A DNA stretch of 64,000 nt from an uncultured Porphyromonadaceae bacterium (GCA_947175205.1 CAMWLS010000001.1:1-64000), one strand, 5' to 3'. Counted from the first letter of the stretch, positions 26,978 to 36,265 are shown. A program made the numbers and translations. Notes: generated from the sequence alone by a model not told the origin.

Positions 26978-28972
26978 ATGTTTGATTTTGCACATACATC
27001 ATATCTGCTTCTTCTGTTATTGCTTCCGATACTTGGTGGCTTGTTTCTGTGGGCGCGGGCGTCTCGTAAGAAAAAATTGGCACGGTTCGGAAAATCAGAA
27101 GTTCTGGATAGACTGATGCCTGAGGCATCAAAATATAAGCCGTGGATTAAGATAACATTACAGTTGCTTGCACTTGCAGCTCTGGTAATGGTGCTGGCCC
27201 GTCCGCGTGCCGGAGAAGTGGAAAACCGGGCGTCTGCAGAGGGTATAGAAGTGATGATAGCCTTTGACCTTTCAAATTCCATGTATGCCTCTGCCACCGA
27301 TGCTCCTGACGGAACCAGCCGTCTGGACCGTGCCGTACTTACGTTGGAAAAGTTAGTGGAGCGTCTGGATAATGACCGTGTGGGTCTGGTGGTCTATGCC
27401 GGTAGTGCAAACCGTGTGTTACCTCTGACACTGGACCGCAGCTTGATTCAGCAGTATCTGCGAGACCTGGACCCTGCAAACCTTAAGAATCAGGGCACAA
27501 ATATTGCAGAAGCTATAGATGTAGCACGTGAGGGCTTTACTGATGGCGGGCGTGTTCACAGGAGCATTATTCTTATTACAGATGCCGAGGACCATGACAG
27601 CGGCGCTATTGAGGCTGTGAAGGCTGTATCTGATTCCATCCAGGTTAATGTGTTGGGAATGGGTACGGCAACAGCACAGGAGATTCCCATGCCAAACATG
27701 GACGGGGAACCGCTGATTGTGGATGGAGAGACTGTCAAGACCTCACTGAATGAGGATTTGGCACGTGCTCTGGCTGAAGCGGGCAATGGTATATATGTTA
27801 ACGGAGCATCCACGGATGCCCTGGATGCTCTGGATGCGCAGCTGGATAAGCTCAGCAAGTCAGAGTTCAGTGAACTGGTGTATAAAACAAGTGCAGAGCA
27901 GTTCCCCACCTTTGCGTGGCTTGCTCTGATATTGTTAATTCTGGACGTCTTTGTGCTGGACCGTAAAAGCGGGTGGCTCAGGAACGTGAACTTTTTTACA
28001 AAAAAGAATATGAATAAAGTGGGCGGCGGTGCAAAGGCTGTTATTCTTTTTCTGGCTGTCAGCATTCTGGCTGTATCATGTTCTGACGGACGCCGAGTGC
28101 GCACTGTTGACGGCGGGGACAGAGAAGATGTAAATAAGGAATTACGCCTTAAGATAGTGGAAGGTAATGAGGCTTATGAGAAGGGTGACTTCCAGAAGGC
28201 CGCAGATCTTTATGAGGAGGCATTGAAGTTAAATGCTAATGATGAGAATGCGCTTCTGAATGCATCTCTGGCATATATACAACTTATCAGTGATGAGGAG
28301 CGTCAGAAAATAGCGGTTCTTGATTCACTTGCCTCTGTCAGAAATGGTGGTGGAGAAGCTGATGTGGACACTACCTTTGATGCTGCCAGCTCTCCGCGAG
28401 GTAAGGCTCTGGAATATCTTGGCAAACTTTCTCAGACCAAGGACAGCACTATGTACCGTGAGTCAATGAATACCAGCGGCAAACTGCATTTTGCTGATGG
28501 CAAGTATTACGGTGAAATTCTGGACAGCGCCACTCAGACACCGCGAAACCGCAAGTTGGGAATCCAGTCATTTGAGAGCAGCATAGAAAATTATAAGGAC
28601 TTGCTTCGTCGTAATGACCAGGATATGGAGGTGCGTGAGAATCTGCGTCTGGCGCAGATAGAACTGGAAAAGCTCAAGCAGCCGGATGATAATGGCGGCG
28701 GCGGTCAGGACCAGAACCAAAATCAGGATCAAAATCAGGATCAGAACCAAGACCAAACCCAAAACCAGAATCAGAATCAGAATCAGAATCAGAATCAGGA
28801 CAAGGATAAACAGCAGAATCAGCAACAGGAGCAGGAACAGGAGAAGCAGACTCCACAGGAGGTCCAGCAGATGCTCCGTGCTGTACAGAATAAAGAGAAT
28901 CAGACACGAAAGGACCAGGCTGATAAGGATAAACTGCCTGTTGGTAACGGGCGTAATCCCAAGCCTTGGTAA
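26978..28972 (+). CDS. BatB (VWA)-BatC (TPR) fused ORF
   Basis: Residues 1-~344 are VWA (FDLSNSMYA MIDAS, C-terminal TM); in-frame MNKVGGGAKAVILFLAVSILAVSC lipoprotein-like signal at 28010, then TPR EGNEAYEKGDFQKAADLYEEALKLN and a Q/N-rich tail. Confidence 0.85.
   Translation: MFDFAHTSYLLLLLLLPILGGLFLWARASRKKKLARFGKSEVLDRLMPEASKYKPWIKITLQLLALAALVMVLARPRAGEVENRASAEGIEVMIAFDLSNSMYASATDAPDGTSRLDRAVLTLEKLVERLDNDRVGLVVYAGSANRVLPLTLDRSLIQQYLRDLDPANLKNQGTNIAEAIDVAREGFTDGGRVHRSIILITDAEDHDSGAIEAVKAVSDSIQVNVLGMGTATAQEIPMPNMDGEPLIVDGETVKTSLNEDLARALAEAGNGIYVNGASTDALDALDAQLDKLSKSEFSELVYKTSAEQFPTFAWLALILLILDVFVLDRKSGWLRNVNFFTKKNMNKVGGGAKAVILFLAVSILAVSCSDGRRVRTVDGGDREDVNKELRLKIVEGNEAYEKGDFQKAADLYEEALKLNANDENALLNASLAYIQLISDEERQKIAVLDSLASVRNGGGEADVDTTFDAASSPRGKALEYLGKLSQTKDSTMYRESMNTSGKLHFADGKYYGEILDSATQTPRNRKLGIQSFESSIENYKDLLRRNDQDMEVRENLRLAQIELEKLKQPDDNGGGGQDQNQNQDQNQDQNQDQTQNQNQNQNQNQNQDKDKQQNQQQEQEQEKQTPQEVQQMLRAVQNKENQTRKDQADKDKLPVGNGRNPKPW
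28704..28848 (+). repeat. Coding hexanucleotide-period repeat (DQNQ/NQ-rich tract)
   Basis: Encodes DQNQNQDQNQDQNQDQTQNQNQNQNQNQNQDKDKQQNQQQEQEQEK; repeated CAGAAT/CAGGAT units. Confidence 0.85.
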
Positions 28973-28997
28973 TGCTAACATCTAACACAGTGTCACA

Positions 28998-30860
28998 ATG
29001 CAAATAAGAAAGAGACTTTATGCACTGGCTGTATCGCTGGGCATATGCCTGGCGGTTACAGCTCAGAATGTGTCATTTACAATCAGACTACCGCAAAATC
29101 CGGCAGTGGGTGAGCGCTTTCAGGTGGTGTACCGCGTGAATAACGGCCAACCCTCCTCTGTACCTCAAGCGCCACAGCTTGCAGGCTGCGAGCTGGTTTA
29201 TGGACCTTCTATGTCTACATCAAGCAGCGTACAGATTATTCAGGGGCACCAGACCTCATCCACGAGTATTCAGTATGCATATATTTATGTGGCACAGAAA
29301 GAGGGTACTGTACGTGTACCGGATGCCAGTGTGAGTGTAGACGGAAAGACCATGACGGCCAAAGGTGGAAGCTTTACTGTTATCAAGGCCACGCAGGCTC
29401 AACAGCAGGCCATGCAGCAACGTTATGACCCGTATGCCGATGCCAGAAGACAGTACGCGCAGCAGGCACAGCAAGCGCAACAGCCACAGGCTCAGACATC
29501 TAATTTCAGGCAAGGAAAGGATTTTCTCATACGTGTGAATTTCTCTAAGAACAGTGTATATGAGCAGGAAGGTGTAATAGCTGAAATAAAGATTTATACC
29601 AAGCATGATATTACCAAGTTTGCTCAGCTTTCACAACCTACCTTTGATGGGTTTCTGGCTGAGGAGCTTCCTGTGAACTTTTCTGTTACCCGTGAGAATT
29701 TTAACGGTGACATATATTATACCGCAGTATTAAAACGCCTGCTGCTATTCCCGCAAAAGGCAGGAAAACTTAAGCTGAATACAGGTAAGTATGAGGTGAC
29801 GCTGCAGGTTCTGGAGCCTGTATATTATGGAGGTTTTGTGTCACAGCGTGCAGTGCCCAAGAATATCTCCACTGAGACTAACGCCGCCACCATTGACATT
29901 AAGCCTCTCCCAGAACCAAAACCTGCATCATTTACGGGGGCTGTGGGAAAGTTTACCATAAAAGAGACGCTGAGTCCTGACCAGCTGCGTACGAATGAGG
30001 CGGCCTCATATGTACTGACTGTATCCGGAACCGGTAACCTGAAGTATATCTCAGCCCCTGAGGTAACTTTCCCGGTTGGAATAGACGCCTATTCAGTTAA
30101 AACTTCAGATGATGTAAAGGTGAGCGGAAGTACCTATACCGGTTCTTTCACGGCAACCTATCCGCTGATGCCAACAGAAGTAGGGTCCTATACCATAGGT
30201 GCTGTGGACTTCTCATATTTTGATCCTTCCACGGGTCAATATCAGACCCTTAAAGGGACACAGTTTGATGTACCTGTGGGCCGTGGACAAGAAACGGCAT
30301 CAGCGCAGAAAGAAGTAAATAATGAGATGACTGACATTCTTCATATTTACTCTCATGAGGAGGCTGATGAGTTTGCCCACGGTAAGATTTTCAGTAATTG
30401 GAAGTATTGGGCCATTTACGGCGGTGCGCTTGTGGTTCTTGTGGTGCTGACGTTCATGCATGGTTCAAGACGGAAGCGCAATGCTGATGTTGCCGGACTG
30501 AAACATTCCCGCGCCCGCGGTGTGGCAAAGAAGAAGCTTCAGCAAGCCGCAAAAATGATGAAGGCCGGAAATTCCACTGAATTTTATCAGGCTCTGGCCA
30601 AGGCTCTTTACGGATATCTGAGTGACAAACTGGGTATTCCGCCATCCGCACTTGTGCGCGACACAATTTCTGAGCGCCTTACAGATGCCGGTGCAAGTGA
30701 TGAGCTGGTCAAGGATGTCATTCAGGAGCTGGACCACTGTGAGATGGCGCGTTTTACTCCAGACCAGAGTGCCGCTGACCTGAAGGCTTCATATGAAAAT
30801 GCCGCGGCTCTTATTAAGAATATAGAGGCTCTTAAACCGCATAAAAAAACAGCAAAATGA
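28998..30860 (+). CDS. batD: BatD family protein (oxygen-tolerance protein)
   Basis: Signal peptide, NVSFTIRLPQNPAVGERFQVVYRVNN, C-terminal TM, location downstream of batBC; internal Q-rich tract. Confidence 0.85.
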   Translation: MQIRKRLYALAVSLGICLAVTAQNVSFTIRLPQNPAVGERFQVVYRVNNGQPSSVPQAPQLAGCELVYGPSMSTSSSVQIIQGHQTSSTSIQYAYIYVAQKEGTVRVPDASVSVDGKTMTAKGGSFTVIKATQAQQQAMQQRYDPYADARRQYAQQAQQAQQPQAQTSNFRQGKDFLIRVNFSKNSVYEQEGVIAEIKIYTKHDITKFAQLSQPTFDGFLAEELPVNFSVTRENFNGDIYYTAVLKRLLLFPQKAGKLKLNTGKYEVTLQVLEPVYYGGFVSQRAVPKNISTETNAATIDIKPLPEPKPASFTGAVGKFTIKETLSPDQLRTNEAASYVLTVSGTGNLKYISAPEVTFPVGIDAYSVKTSDDVKVSGSTYTGSFTATYPLMPTEVGSYTIGAVDFSYFDPSTGQYQTLKGTQFDVPVGRGQETASAQKEVNNEMTDILHIYSHEEADEFAHGKIFSNWKYWAIYGGALVVLVVLTFMHGSRRKRNADVAGLKHSRARGVAKKKLQQAAKMMKAGNSTEFYQALAKALYGYLSDKLGIPPSALVRDTISERLTDAGASDELVKDVIQELDHCEMARFTPDQSAADLKASYENAAALIKNIEALKPHKKTAK

Positions 30861-31630
30861 AAAGGTTGATTTTAAGTTTCCTCCTAATGCTGGGAGCCGT
30901 GACATGGTGTATGGCTTCAACCGTTACTAAGGCTGACTCCGCATACAGTGCCAATGATTTTAAACTGGCTGCTGAATTATATCAGAACTCCATTAATGAG
31001 GGAGGGCCCAGTTCAACTAAGTATTATAATTTAGGAAATGCCTATTACCGTATGGGGCAGACGGGGCGCGCTGTGATTAACTATGAACGTGCGCTTAATA
31101 TGGACCCGTCAAATGAGCGCGCACGTGACAATCTTAATTTTGTCAATAGTCAGCTACGAGATAAACCGGCTGACAGTTCCACATTCCTGGGTAATCTTCA
31201 CAGAGGCGTAGTAAGTCTTTTCAGCCCCAACACATGGAGTGTGATAGCGATATGTGCGTTTGTTGTAATGCTGGTTCTTACGGGAATATATCTGATGAAT
31301 ACGGATGTAGTGCTGCGCAAGGTGGGCTTCTTCGGGGGTATAGTATGGCTTTTGATAACGGTTTATATAATAGTTGTGGCTGCTAATTCGTCAGGTTATC
31401 TTAAAGGTAAACAGGAGGCTGTTATCATAGTGCCTGTGGCGTATCTTAATTCATCGCCGGATGCTGATGCCAACAATACTGACAAGGTGCTTCCGCTGCA
31501 TGAGGGTACAAAAGTACTTATAACTGATTCTCTCTCCACTCCCGGGAAAGAGGTATCCCGCTGGTATGAAGTGAAGGTTAACGGAACTTCAACTGCGTGG
31601 GTAAATGCAGCAGAGGTAGAAAAAATATAG
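30857..31630 (+). CDS. batE: TPR/SH3-like BatE family protein
   Basis: TPR YYNLGNAYYRMGQTGRAVINYERALNMDPSNERARDNLNFV, two TMs, SH3-like C-terminus; ATGA overlap with batD. Confidence 0.85.
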   Translation: MKRLILSFLLMLGAVTWCMASTVTKADSAYSANDFKLAAELYQNSINEGGPSSTKYYNLGNAYYRMGQTGRAVINYERALNMDPSNERARDNLNFVNSQLRDKPADSSTFLGNLHRGVVSLFSPNTWSVIAICAFVVMLVLTGIYLMNTDVVLRKVGFFGGIVWLLITVYIIVVAANSSGYLKGKQEAVIIVPVAYLNSSPDADANNTDKVLPLHEGTKVLITDSLSTPGKEVSRWYEVKVNGTSTAWVNAAEVEKI

Positions 31631-31637
31631 GCAAAAA

Positions 31638-31668
31638 GTTGTATATAAGTAATTTTGTGTTAATTTTG
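31638..31668 (+). promoter_or_regulatory. Putative Bacteroidota promoter upstream of S9 peptidase gene
   Basis: GTTG (31638-31641)-N19-TAATTTTG (31661-31668); a second TAATTTTG at 31650-31657. Confidence 0.45.
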
Positions 31669-31722
31669 CTTGTTCTCAGAAGATGAGCTTCAGAGAACAG
31701 GCAAAATTTTTATTAGATAAAT

Positions 31723-33858
31723 ATGAAATTTTTCACATCACCACTATTGGCGGGAATGACTGCAATGTTATTATCCCCGGCAGCGGCAGCTGAAACCGGA
31801 GCTTCGGCTCAGGAAAATCCTATTATTGACCGGACAGATTATAAAAGTGAGACCGGTATTTTTGATATAAACGCTCTTGAGGCTCTGGGTAGAGTTAGCG
31901 GCCCGGCCATTTCACCTGACGGTAAATGCCTGCTGTACACCCTGAGCTATGAGAGTTTGGAGCAGAACCGCAGTAATGCTGACCTCTATGTGATGCCTGT
32001 GGGCGGAGGTGAGAGCGTGCGTCTTACAAGAACTCCCAAGAGCGAGGGTGGAGCTGTATGGCTGGATGACAAAACTATAGCTTTTACGTATGCAGATGAA
32101 AACGGTAAGGCTCAGGTGTGGCTGATGGATGCTGACGGAAGCAATCGCCGTCAGCTGTCTAATCTTGAATCCGGAGTGTCAGGCTTCCTGTTTGCTCCCA
32201 ACGGTAAGCGTGTGGTGCTGATAGGTAACGTGAAGTATGCGCGCAATGCAGCTGATTTATATCCTGACCTGCCAAAGGCCACAGGACGTGTGGTGGATGA
32301 CCTTATGTATAAGCACTGGGATGAGTGGGTAACAGAGATACCTCATCCCTTTGTGGCTGATTTTGACGGCAATACGCTGGTGAATATAAAGGATATTATG
32401 GACGGTGAACCGTATGAATCACCTATGAAGCCTTTTGGCGGTGCGGAGTCATTTGCCTGGAGTCCTGACGGGAGCAAGCTTGTTTATACATCACGTAAGA
32501 AGACAGGTAAGGATTATGCCATTTCCACAAACAGTGATTTATACATGTATGATTTCGCTGACGGAAGTACTGTTAATCTAACAGCTCCCAACGGTGGCTA
32601 TGATACTAATCCGGCATTCTCTCCGGACGGAAGGTATATGGCTTGGCTTAGTATGGAGCGTGACGGATATGAGGCAGACAAGAACCGTCTTTTGATTATG
32701 GATATGAGTGACTCTTCTGTGCGGGACCTGACGGCAGAATGGGATTATACCATTGAGGAATTTGCCTGGAATCCTGACGGCAAGAATATATGGTTCATAG
32801 CATATCATCAGGGTACCGCTCCGGTTTTCAGCATGGATGTGAAACATGCGCGTGTAACCATGATTGCTGACGGTGAGTGTGACCACAGTACGCTGGTTCC
32901 TGCCGGTGCCGGCGTAATAACACTGCGTCACAGTATGGTAAGGCCTAATGAAATATACAGCATAGTTCCCGGCAAGAAGAACCGTGAGGCAACTGTCAAG
33001 GCTCTTACTGATGTAAACGGGTATATTTTCAGCCAGCTTACTATGCCAAGTGTGGAGCGTCACATGGTGCCTACTACAGATGGCAAGGAAATGCTGACCT
33101 GGGTGGTGCTTCCGCCGTATTTTAACGAGGCCAAGCAGTACCCGTCAATTCTGTATCTGCAGGGAGGTCCTCAGAGTGCCGTGAGTCAGTTCTGGAGCTA
33201 CAGATGGAATCTGGCCCTGATGGCATCAAACGGTTATGTGATGATAGCTCCTAACCGTCGCGGTGTTCCCGGTTTTGGAACAGAATGGGAGGAGCAGATA
33301 TCCAAGGATTATCCCGGCCAGAATATGCGTGACTATCTTTCAGCGGCTGATTATATGCTGGAAAAACCTTATATAGACCGCAAGCGTATGGGCGCCACCG
33401 GAGCAAGTTATGGAGGATTCTCCACTTACTGGCTGGCCGGTAATCATGAGGGACGTTTTGCAGCTCTGCTGGCGCATGCCGGAATATTCAACATGGAGGC
33501 CCAGTACCTTGAGACTGAAGAAATGTGGTTTGCCAACTGGGACATGGGCGGCGCTTACTGGGAGAAAGATAATGCTGCTGCTCAGCGGACTTTTGCAATG
33601 TCTCCCCACCGATTTGTGGACCGCTGGGATACGCCTATAATGATCAGTCATGGTGAATATGATTACCGCATTCTTGCTTCTCAAGGTATGGCTGCCTTTA
33701 ATGCTGCCAAGCTGCGAGGTATTCCTGCCGAAATGGTAATATTCCCGGATGAGAATCACTGGATTCTGAAGCCTCAGAATGCAGTGCTGTGGCAGAGGCT
33801 GTTCTTCCGCTGGTTTGACCGTTTCCTGAAGCCGGAGATGCCGGTAAAGAACAATTAA
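31723..33858 (+). CDS. S9 family peptidase (prolyl oligopeptidase/dipeptidyl-peptidase-like), secreted
   Basis: WD40-like beta-propeller repeats, GATGASYGGFSTYWLAGN catalytic Ser, YDYRI/HWILKP Asp/His region. Confidence 0.93.
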   Translation: MKFFTSPLLAGMTAMLLSPAAAAETGASAQENPIIDRTDYKSETGIFDINALEALGRVSGPAISPDGKCLLYTLSYESLEQNRSNADLYVMPVGGGESVRLTRTPKSEGGAVWLDDKTIAFTYADENGKAQVWLMDADGSNRRQLSNLESGVSGFLFAPNGKRVVLIGNVKYARNAADLYPDLPKATGRVVDDLMYKHWDEWVTEIPHPFVADFDGNTLVNIKDIMDGEPYESPMKPFGGAESFAWSPDGSKLVYTSRKKTGKDYAISTNSDLYMYDFADGSTVNLTAPNGGYDTNPAFSPDGRYMAWLSMERDGYEADKNRLLIMDMSDSSVRDLTAEWDYTIEEFAWNPDGKNIWFIAYHQGTAPVFSMDVKHARVTMIADGECDHSTLVPAGAGVITLRHSMVRPNEIYSIVPGKKNREATVKALTDVNGYIFSQLTMPSVERHMVPTTDGKEMLTWVVLPPYFNEAKQYPSILYLQGGPQSAVSQFWSYRWNLALMASNGYVMIAPNRRGVPGFGTEWEEQISKDYPGQNMRDYLSAADYMLEKPYIDRKRMGATGASYGGFSTYWLAGNHEGRFAALLAHAGIFNMEAQYLETEEMWFANWDMGGAYWEKDNAAAQRTFAMSPHRFVDRWDTPIMISHGEYDYRILASQGMAAFNAAKLRGIPAEMVIFPDENHWILKPQNAVLWQRLFFRWFDRFLKPEMPVKNN

Positions 33859-33871
33859 TATTATAAGATAA

Positions 33872-33909
33872 GGTGTTGTGGCACCGGAAAATCCGGATGT
33901 CACAACACC
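33872..33909 (+). terminator. Strong hairpin between S9 peptidase and DUF6155-like gene (terminator or attenuator)
   Basis: GGTGTTGTG-gca-CCGGA-aaa-TCCGG-atgt-CACAACACC near-perfect stem, followed by GTGTTTATT. Confidence 0.75.
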
Positions 33910-33918
33910 GTGTTTATT

Positions 33919-34452
33919 ATGAGTAAGTCAGCACTGAAGAAAGAACTTAAGGAGTTAACGTCAGAACAACTGACTGAGGTCATACTGCAGGCTTATGATA
34001 TTAACAAGGCAGTTAGGGCCTACTTTGACTATTACGCAACTCCGGAGCCGGAGAAGCTGTACAGCAAGTACTGGAAAGTGATAAGTAAAGAAATGGGTCG
34101 GACCCGGTATCGTGACTGTGTGGCGCGTATAAGCAGGATAAAGAAGGCGATTGCAGAATATGAGTCTTTTGGCCCCGGAATGGAGCTGGTTCTTCAGCTT
34201 AAGCTGGATACAATTGAGGCACTGCTGGTAAAGGCGAGATGGTATAACTTCTCAAAGCCTCTGACCTCCGGGACGGCCAAACTGGCGGTGGATATAATGA
34301 AGGGCGCGGAGAAGCATCATATATATTCAGAGGCTTTCAATGGCCTGACAAAGATTATACAGAACCGTGATAACGGTTTTCTAAGTTTCAGAAAATATGT
34401 GGTTTATGAACTTTCTGAAGCGGGGTTTTATATGGAACAGCCGGAAGAATGA
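33919..34452 (+). CDS. DUF6155-like conserved protein
   Basis: MSKSALKKELKELTSEQLTEVILQAYDINKAVRAYFDYY...; ATG at 33919 preferred over GTG at 33910, which abuts the hairpin. Confidence 0.65.
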   Translation: MSKSALKKELKELTSEQLTEVILQAYDINKAVRAYFDYYATPEPEKLYSKYWKVISKEMGRTRYRDCVARISRIKKAIAEYESFGPGMELVLQLKLDTIEALLVKARWYNFSKPLTSGTAKLAVDIMKGAEKHHIYSEAFNGLTKIIQNRDNGFLSFRKYVVYELSEAGFYMEQPEE

Positions 34453-34456
34453 TGAT

Positions 34457-34663
34457 ATGAACAAGATTAAGAGTGTATACGATTTTTACCTTAAGGGGTT
34501 CCGGAGCATGACTGTTGGCCGGAAACTGTGGATTCTAATTATAATAAAGCTGTTCATAATCTTTTTTGTGCTCAAGCTCTTCTTCTTTCCGGATATACTG
34601 AAGAGCGAATATGGTGATGATAGCACACGGGCGCAGGCAGTAAGAAGTGCTCTGACTAAATGA
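34457..34663 (+). CDS. DUF4492 domain small membrane protein
   Basis: MNKIKSVYDFYLKGFRSMTVGRKLWILIIIKLFIIFFVLKLFFFPDIL; directly upstream of cydA. Confidence 0.82.
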   Translation: MNKIKSVYDFYLKGFRSMTVGRKLWILIIIKLFIIFFVLKLFFFPDILKSEYGDDSTRAQAVRSALTK

Positions 34664-34705
34664 AATAAAATAACAATCATACAACTCATACTCAAATTGT
34701 AAACC

Positions 34706-36265
34706 ATGAATGATTTAATTTCAACAGTTGACTGGTCACGTGCGCAGTTTGCGCTGACAGCCATGTATCACTGGTTATTTGTGCCGCTTACCATTGGCCT
34801 CTCACTGGTGGTGGCCGTGATGGAAAGTATTTATGTCAGGACCGGTGAAGAAAGATGGAAGGGAATAACCAAGTTCTGGATGACGCTCTTTGGAATAAAC
34901 TTTGCCATAGGTGTAGCAACGGGTATTATTCTGGAATTTGAATTCGGAACCAACTGGTCCAACTACAGCTGGTTTGTGGGAGATATATTTGGTGCTCCCC
35001 TTGCCATAGAGGGCCTGTTTGCGTTCTTTATGGAAGCTACGTTTGTGGCTGTCATGTTCTTTGGATGGAATAAGGTGAGCAAACGTTTCCATCTTACTGC
35101 CACCTGGTTAACAGCACTGGGTGTGACACTTTCAGCGCTGTGGATTCTGGTGGCCAACGCCTGGATGCAGAATCCTGTGGGCATGAGTTTTGACCCTGCA
35201 CAGATGCGTAACGTGATGACAGACTTCTGGGCCGTGACTTTCAATGAGGTGTCAATGAATAAATTTTTCCATGCCGTGTTCAGTGGCTGGGCGCTTGCCG
35301 GCGTTTTTGTAATAGGCATAAGCAGCTGGCTCTTGTGGCGTAAGCGTAACGTGCAGGCTGCCATAAGCTCAATGAAAGTGGGCGCCTGGGTGGCCGCAAT
35401 AGGTATGATTCTGACCTTCTGGACCGGTGATGGTTCAGCAGTGGCCGTGGCAAAGGTTCAGCCTATGAAGCTGGCAGCCATGGAGGGTCTGTACGATGGT
35501 CACAGCGGAGAGAAGCTTGTGGGCCTGGGCGTGCTTAATTCCGCCAAGAAACCGGGTGACAATGAGCCTGAGATGCTCTTTGAAATTTCTGTGCCTCATG
35601 GCTTGTCCATACTTGCGCGTCATGATATGAATGCTTTTGTACCCGGAATAAATGATATAATTGCCGGTGTGGATGTAAATGAGCAGGGTGATACGATCAA
35701 TACTGTGTCATACGCTGAACGCATTGAAGCGGGAAAACGTGCTCATGACCAGCTCAGGGAGTATGACAAGGCTCGTGCGGCGGGTGATGATTCAGCTATG
35801 CAGGCAGCTGCGGATTCACTGGCAAAAGATTTCAAATTCTTTGGCTACGGGTATTTCAGCAGTCCTGAGGATGCCGTTCCTCCTGTGGCCCTGACTTTTT
35901 ATTCATTCCGTGTAATGGTCTTTGGTGGAAGTCTCTTACTGCTGATAATTCTGATAATGGTGTGGGCCTCATATAAGAAGGTAAGTTTTCTGGAGCGTCC
36001 GTGGCTTCACTGGGCAGGTATGCTGTCCATCCCTCTGGTATGGATAGTATCTCAGGCCGGATGGATTGTAGCGGAGGTGGGGCGTCAGCCGTGGGTTATC
36101 CAGGACCTTATGCCCACAACAGCGGCCATTTCAGATATCCCCGCTTCATCAGTCAAGCTTACTTTCTGGATTTTTGCAGTGTTGTTCACCGCCTTGCTGG
36201 CTGCTGAAGTAAGTATAATGGTAAAATACATTAATCACGCCTCAAAAGGCAATATAGAGAAATAA
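34706..36265 (+). CDS. cydA: Cytochrome bd ubiquinol oxidase subunit I
   Basis: WSRAQFALTAMYHWLFVPLTIGLS, GIILEFEFGTNWSNYSWFVGDIFGAPLAIEGLFAFF, VAEVGRQPW. Confidence 0.96.
   Translation: MNDLISTVDWSRAQFALTAMYHWLFVPLTIGLSLVVAVMESIYVRTGEERWKGITKFWMTLFGINFAIGVATGIILEFEFGTNWSNYSWFVGDIFGAPLAIEGLFAFFMEATFVAVMFFGWNKVSKRFHLTATWLTALGVTLSALWILVANAWMQNPVGMSFDPAQMRNVMTDFWAVTFNEVSMNKFFHAVFSGWALAGVFVIGISSWLLWRKRNVQAAISSMKVGAWVAAIGMILTFWTGDGSAVAVAKVQPMKLAAMEGLYDGHSGEKLVGLGVLNSAKKPGDNEPEMLFEISVPHGLSILARHDMNAFVPGINDIIAGVDVNEQGDTINTVSYAERIEAGKRAHDQLREYDKARAAGDDSAMQAAADSLAKDFKFFGYGYFSSPEDAVPPVALTFYSFRVMVFGGSLLLLIILIMVWASYKKVSFLERPWLHWAGMLSIPLVWIVSQAGWIVAEVGRQPWVIQDLMPTTAAISDIPASSVKLTFWIFAVLFTALLAAEVSIMVKYINHASKGNIEK

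Noticed and set aside
27556-28104. 182-aa minus-strand ORF opposite batB
   Set aside because: Shadow ORF of the VWA coding sequence, no motif or signal.
28704-28848. CRISPR-like periodicity
   Set aside because: Six-nt period with no spacers; it is an in-frame amino-acid repeat.
28568-29003. Overlapping alternative-frame ORFs (28686..28985 +, 28568..28981 -, 28674..29003 -) with RTKIRIKIRIRTK / LILILILILVLG / DSDSDSDSGFGFG repeats
   Set aside because: By-products of the hexanucleotide coding repeat in the BatC tail read in other frames; no independent start context or domain.
32578-33903. Antisense ORFs of 161 and 187 aa opposite the S9 peptidase
   Set aside because: Lie fully opposite a well-supported conserved CDS; compositions look like reverse-complement shadows.
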